A stretch of DNA of 11,809 nt from Euperipatoides rowelli (lineage: Eukaryota; Onychophora; Udeonychophora; Euonychophora; Peripatopsidae). This document shows positions 9,112 to 11,809 of this stretch, in pieces. A program made the translations under genes and the position numbers. The stretch lies in NCBI GenBank assembly GCA_003024985.2, contig PXIH01S0049223.1; one strand, 5' to 3'. Below the pieces are notes generated by a model. It searched no databases, was not told the DNA's origin, and worked only from the letters and a program-made list of their open reading frames with translations. Position 1 is the first letter of the stretch, and each line of letters begins with the position of its first letter.

Positions 9112-9618
9112 AAATAAAAGTGTTACAACAGTGGATTATAATTTTAACAGTTCTAACCTTGACCCCAATAAATGATTCAAGTTTAGTCTGTGACATTTGG
9201 TCATAAGAGTTTATAATAAATATAATACACGTGTGAATAACATTGATCACGATCTACCGGCAGACCACACAATGCTTTTGATAGACCACCAATAATATAC
9301 AGTATATTTTCTTTTCAATCCCAATTTTGAGAATCGATTGAAATAATCAATAATTAATAATAAAGTTAAAATTATTATTTTATTATAGTTGTAAAAATAT
9401 GCATTTTTACAACTATATGCTCTTCTGCTTTTAACAGTAAATAATTGCATATAGTGATATGTTATTAATTTTAAATGCACGAGGAAAGAAATATGAGCCT
9501 TTGAAATTAAAAGTGTGCTGCTCAAATATGTTTTCTTGTAAAATTTACAGCTAAAAAGTGCTAAATTTAATTTTTTTATTTTTTCTTGACCAAAATAATT
9601 AAAAGAAATCTCATACTT
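9112..9618. other. AT-rich stretch with hairpin and CpG patch
   Basis: The 133-codon minus-strand frame at 9247-9648 is very AT-rich (Ile, Lys, Tyr and Phe dominate), crosses a perfect hairpin and runs into the candidate Pao LTR. It has no recognisable motif and is not called a gene. A GC-richer patch at about 9248-9290 contains an imperfect palindrome around CTACCGGCAG. Nothing else is seen. Confidence 0.45.
9384..9417. repeat. Perfect 15-bp-stem hairpin with 4-base loop
   Basis: TATAGTTGTAAAAAT and ATTTTTACAACTATA are exactly complementary around ATGC. It stands alone, with no element body between the arms. It could be the relic of a miniature transposon, a replication-slippage product or a structured site. 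Function is unknown. Confidence 0.85.
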
Positions 9619-10090
9619 TGTTATTTCCTTTGCAAAAAGCCGCCACAACGCTAAACAATGAATGTTTTAACTTTTATATATAAATTTTAGCTATTGCACG
9701 CCTTCTCTATATAAACTTTAACTCTGCCAAATCTCACACTCCTCCGTGCGCGCAATATGCTTAAAAAGGGATCCAAAGTTTTCCCTTCACGTATTAATAT
9801 ATAGATAATTACTGAATTAAATTGTTCAAATTAAATTATGAATTACCTTGATTCATTTTGTTTCTTAATTACTATATAAATTATGACAATGAAATTGATT
9901 TTACAACTATGAAATATTTATTACCTTGGTATAAGGCATTGTGCAAACCACTACACGTGTTATTCCAAACAGTGCTCAAAAAACAATAATTCAATAAAAA
10001 AATATATATAAACTAAGCATTTCCTTATCGCTCCTCTGGTAGTGAGATTTAGCAACCAAAGTTCATCAAGCCAAAGTTCAAATGTTAACA
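9619..10090 (-). repeat. Candidate 3' LTR of the BEL/Pao element
   Basis: On the minus strand it begins TGTTAACATT directly after the polypurine tract, which fixes that edge well. The other edge is less sure. GGAAATAACA ending at 9619 gives a TGTTA...TAACA terminal repeat and a 472-bp LTR that includes a TATA-like promoter. A second TAACA at 9958 would give a 133-bp LTR, which seems short for Pao. The 10-base repeat CCAAAGTTCA occurs twice near the start (10056-10065 and 10071-10080). Without the 5' LTR the end cannot be settled. Confidence 0.45.
9707..9715 (-). promoter_or_regulatory. TATA-like element inside the candidate Pao LTR
   Basis: On the minus strand TTTATATAG lies about 30 bases after a GC-rich GCGCGCACGGAGGAGTG block (about 9734-9760), an arrangement like an LTR core promoter. 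The same bases also read CTATATAAA on the plus strand, so direction is not proven. Confidence 0.3.
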
Positions 10091-10106
10091 TACTGGCCCC
10101 CTTGAA
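10091..10106 (-). other. Polypurine tract of the BEL/Pao element
   Basis: The minus strand reads TTCAAGGGGGCCAGTA just before the LTR start TGTTAACA and ten bases or so after the pol stop at 10114-10116. A G-run of this kind primes plus-strand DNA synthesis in LTR elements. A G-rich tract followed by AGTATGTT is common at this place in BEL/Pao elements. Confidence 0.65.
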
Positions 10107-10113
10107 GGACCCT

Positions 10114-10641
10114 TCAACATTCAATCTCAGTCTGGTTTCTCTCTGGAAGAGCACAACACTTGGTTATAGATCTTTTCAGCTGCCCATTAATGTTTTTTAA
10201 AGTTACAGTTCTTACCAAACAGGCTCTGCCTGGATGAGTTGCTACAATGCGTCCCATGGCCCATTGAAGAGATGCCACGTCAGATTCCTTAATTATTACT
10301 AAGTCTCCAATCTTCATATTAGGAACAACTAGTGCCCATTTGGGTCTTTGTTGCAATCTATTTAGGTATTCCCGAGACCATCTATTCCAAATATGTTTTA
10401 CCATGGATTGAACCAGTTGCCATCTGTGTAACCANTTAATGTGAGTGGTCCCTTGTTGAGGTTCTGGAACATTTGTCAAAGGTTCCCCTATTAAAAAATG
10501 TCCTGGTGTTAATGCATTTAAATTGTCCACATCATCATACATTTGACAAAGAGGACATGAATTGAGGCATGCTTCTACCTGAGTAAGCATAGTATTAAGC
10601 TCATCATAAGTTAATACCAGCATGCCAACTGTGCGTCTAAG
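10114..10641 (-). pseudogene. BEL/Pao pol, integrase C-terminal region (DUF5641-like)
   Basis: This is the last part of Pao polyprotein. After LRRTVGMLVLTYDEL and CLNSCPL come LTPGHFLIGEPL, WLHRWQLVQ and W-REYLNRLQQRPKW. Then comes the small beta-rich domain with IGDLVIIKE, WAMGRI, HPGRACLVRTV and the closing KRSI-K-CALPE. These are the landmarks of the end of the integrase core and of the DUF5641 domain found C-terminal to Pao integrases. The frame is intact from the shift at about 10641 to the TGA at 10114-10116, with one ambiguous base at 10435. The frame differs from the catalytic core upstream, so it cannot be translated as one protein. This is the best preserved part of the element. Confidence 0.85.
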
Positions 10642-11328
10642 ACACCGGCTTCCCACAATCCTCCAAAGTGATAAGCAGAGGGTGGATTAAAATGCCATTG
10701 CACTCCATTCTCTGAAAGCTTACTAGCAATCCATTTGTTGTAATCAGACAAATTCACCAATTTATGCAATTCCAACAACTGACGATGAGCTCCAATAAAA
10801 TTGGTTCCACAATCGGAGTAGATGTCCGAAGGGTAGCCTCTGAGAGCTGAAAATCTTCTCAAAGCTGCTAAAAATGATTCATTGGACAAAGATCCACTCA
10901 ATTCGAAATGCACTGCTTTGGTTGAGAAGCACACGAATATACAAAACATAAGCCTTTATAACGGTGTGGCGACCCTGCCAGTTTACAGGTCTCGTAAGTC
11001 AATGCCTGTACGCATGAATGCTCGTTGTGCCTCCAATCGATGTCTTGGTAAATTTCCCATTAATTGTTGTAATGTCATTTTACGTAGCTTGAAGCATTTT
11101 AAACAATTGTAAATTACATTGTTTATCAATCTCTTGGCACCTATAATCCAATATTCAAGTCTAAGAACCGTGAACAACAAATGAGGACCGGCATGCAGAT
11201 ACCTTACATGAGTTGCATTTACAATTAAGTTTGTTAATTTACTTTTGTGATGCAAGATAATGGTATGCTTTTGGTTATAGTTTATTTGCGCTTATTGAAT
11301 TCTCCCTCCTACTCTTAAAATTCTATTG
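10642..11328 (-). pseudogene. BEL/Pao pol, integrase zinc-binding domain and catalytic core
   Basis: Integrase inserts the element DNA into the host genome. In one frame the order is RILRVGGR, a zinc-binding domain with paired His (HVRYLH) and CLKC, LMGNLPRHR, then the catalytic core. All three acidic residues can be seen: Asp in TGID (10998-11000), Asp in YSDCGTNF (10812-10814) and Glu in HFGGLWE (10650-10652). The last two are 54 positions apart, a long spacing usual for Pao. The frame is broken by TAA at 11292-11294, 10983-10985 and 10956-10958. Between the last two, a neighbouring frame looks more like the family, which suggests compensating indels. At about 10642 the frame shifts, with several residues apparently lost after the Glu. 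Confidence 0.85.
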
Positions 11329-11739
11329 TCAACTCTGAATGGAATTCTTGCTCTTGAGCCTCACGGATCCAAGTTCCTCGGTTGATAACCAACTTGTTGA
11401 TTCAGTATTTGCTTTTTTACAATGACTAATAAATCTGTAGCAATATGCCGTTATTCTTACTAGCCTGTCTAATGTAGAATATTTATCCATTATGGTAGTT
11501 GTGTGTTGTATATTTAAAATCTGTGTTACTGGTTGTCTTCTTTCCAACTCTGTCTGCGCATTATGACTGCTAAATATTGGCCAACTTGACTTAGGAAGCT
11601 GCAACCAGCTTGGACCGGACCACCATGGTTCATGTTCCTTGAGATTACTAGGTTTCATGCCTCTTGACAGGCAGTCTGCAGGATTCTGCTTAGAATCTAT
11701 ATGTCTCCTTAGATGTGAAGGTATGGCTTGTTGATACTC
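11329..11739 (-). pseudogene. BEL/Pao pol, RNase H-to-integrase linker
   Basis: The open frame runs from the junction at about 11739 to a TGA at 11329-11331. It contains IPSHLRRHIDSKQNPADCLS, the motif that closes the RNase H region in Pao elements, then WWSGPSWLQLPKSSWP and the linker residues DRLVRITAYCYRF typical before the integrase zinc finger. The Trp usually found before RHID seems replaced by Arg. After LSTEEL the match fails, and the next recognisable block lies in another frame beyond 11331, so a deletion of some tens of residues plus a frameshift is likely. Positions 11657-11739 are part of it although no ATG lies there. Confidence 0.8.
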
Positions 11740-11809
11740 GGTGGGGTTCCTCAGGGATCAGTTTTAGGACCCTTGCTTTTTCTAATATTTATTGATGATC
11801 TGGATGTTA
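11740..11809 (+). pseudogene. Non-LTR retrotransposon reverse transcriptase, fragment running off the window
   Basis: The plus strand reads GGVPQGSVLGPLLFLIFIDD then LDV to the window end. The GVPQGSVLGPLLF-I-I-DL block is the hallmark of the RT palm of CR1/jockey-type non-LTR elements, which copy their RNA directly at a nicked target site. The frame closes upstream (TGA at 11716-11718) and the homology starts only at about 11740, where BEL/Pao sequence of the opposite strand ends. The catalytic YADD box would lie beyond the window. Only about 23 codons are present, so clade and intactness downstream cannot be judged. It is called a fragment because the N-terminal half of RT is missing. Confidence 0.85.

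Larger units (their letters stand above)
9619..11739 (-). mobile_element. BEL/Pao LTR retrotransposon, 3' part
   Basis: Read on the minus strand, the parts come in the BEL/Pao order: the NPADCLSRG motif that follows RNase H, the integrase zinc-binding domain, the D,D,E integrase core, the DUF5641-like C-terminus, a polypurine tract and a TGTTA-starting LTR. Gag, protease and most of the RT/RNase H are absent, because the pol homology stops at about 11739 where unrelated plus-strand sequence begins. Several stops and frameshifts show it is dead. It has the same orientation as beta-spectrin. Confidence 0.85.

Noticed and set aside
9062-9250. 62-codon minus-strand ORF
   Set aside because: It is AT-driven, overlaps other frames and has no motif.
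9247-9648. 133-codon minus-strand ORF, the second longest frame in the window
   Set aside because: It has very AT-driven composition, crosses a perfect hairpin and the candidate LTR edge, and shows no motif.
9227-9960. ACACGTGT palindrome (E-box-like) at 9227-9234 and 9953-9960
   Set aside because: Two copies of an 8-mer palindrome are not enough to claim regulation; the second happens to sit near an alternative LTR edge.
9960-10154. 64-codon minus-strand ORF at the Pao end
   Set aside because: It is out of frame with pol at its start and runs through the polypurine tract into the LTR.
10882-11112. 76-codon plus-strand ORF
   Set aside because: It is the antisense shadow of the Pao integrase.

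Overview
The window looks like AT-rich nuclear DNA from an invertebrate animal. The evidence is two spliced exons of a beta-spectrin gene with clean GT/AG boundaries, long AT-rich non-coding stretches with homopolymer runs and a TAA microsatellite, and three eukaryotic retroelement classes (Ty1/copia, BEL/Pao, non-LTR). There are no bacterial-style gene blocks, tRNA or rRNA genes, or CRISPR array. The phylum cannot be fixed from this sequence.

Layout. Positions 1-882 hold the decayed 5' part of a Ty1/copia-type element on the minus strand: a candidate 179-bp LTR (704-882), a primer-binding site matching the initiator-tRNA-Met 3' end, and a gag pseudogene (65-621). Positions 883-4828 are AT-rich and non-coding. 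They contain a dense cluster of TACTGTA/TACAGTA motifs (1550-1704), a (TAA)n microsatellite, G/C homopolymer patches, and a very degenerate tandem array of about 50-bp period (3184-3475). Positions 4829-5324 hold two adjacent phase-0 exons of beta-spectrin on the minus strand, separated by an 85-bp intron. Positions 5325-9618 are again AT-rich and mostly featureless, and are probably intron. They contain two perfect hairpins and one short unexplained plus-strand ORF. Positions 9619-11739 hold the 3' part of a BEL/Pao LTR retrotransposon on the minus strand: end of the RT/RNase H region, integrase zinc-binding domain, integrase core, DUF5641-like C-terminus, polypurine tract and a candidate 3' LTR. 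It is broken by stops and frameshifts. From about 11740 to the window end, the plus strand abruptly becomes the reverse-transcriptase core of a non-LTR (CR1/jockey-like) retrotransposon.

The only apparently functional gene is beta-spectrin, a scaffold protein of the membrane skeleton. The copia and Pao remnants are in the same orientation as the gene, and the non-LTR fragment is opposite. If the spectrin gene spans the window, all three sit in large introns, but no flanking exon was found to prove this. I found no convincing new biological system. The items most worth a second look are the sharp Pao/non-LTR junction, the enriched TACTGTA palindromic motif, and the cryptic tandem array.
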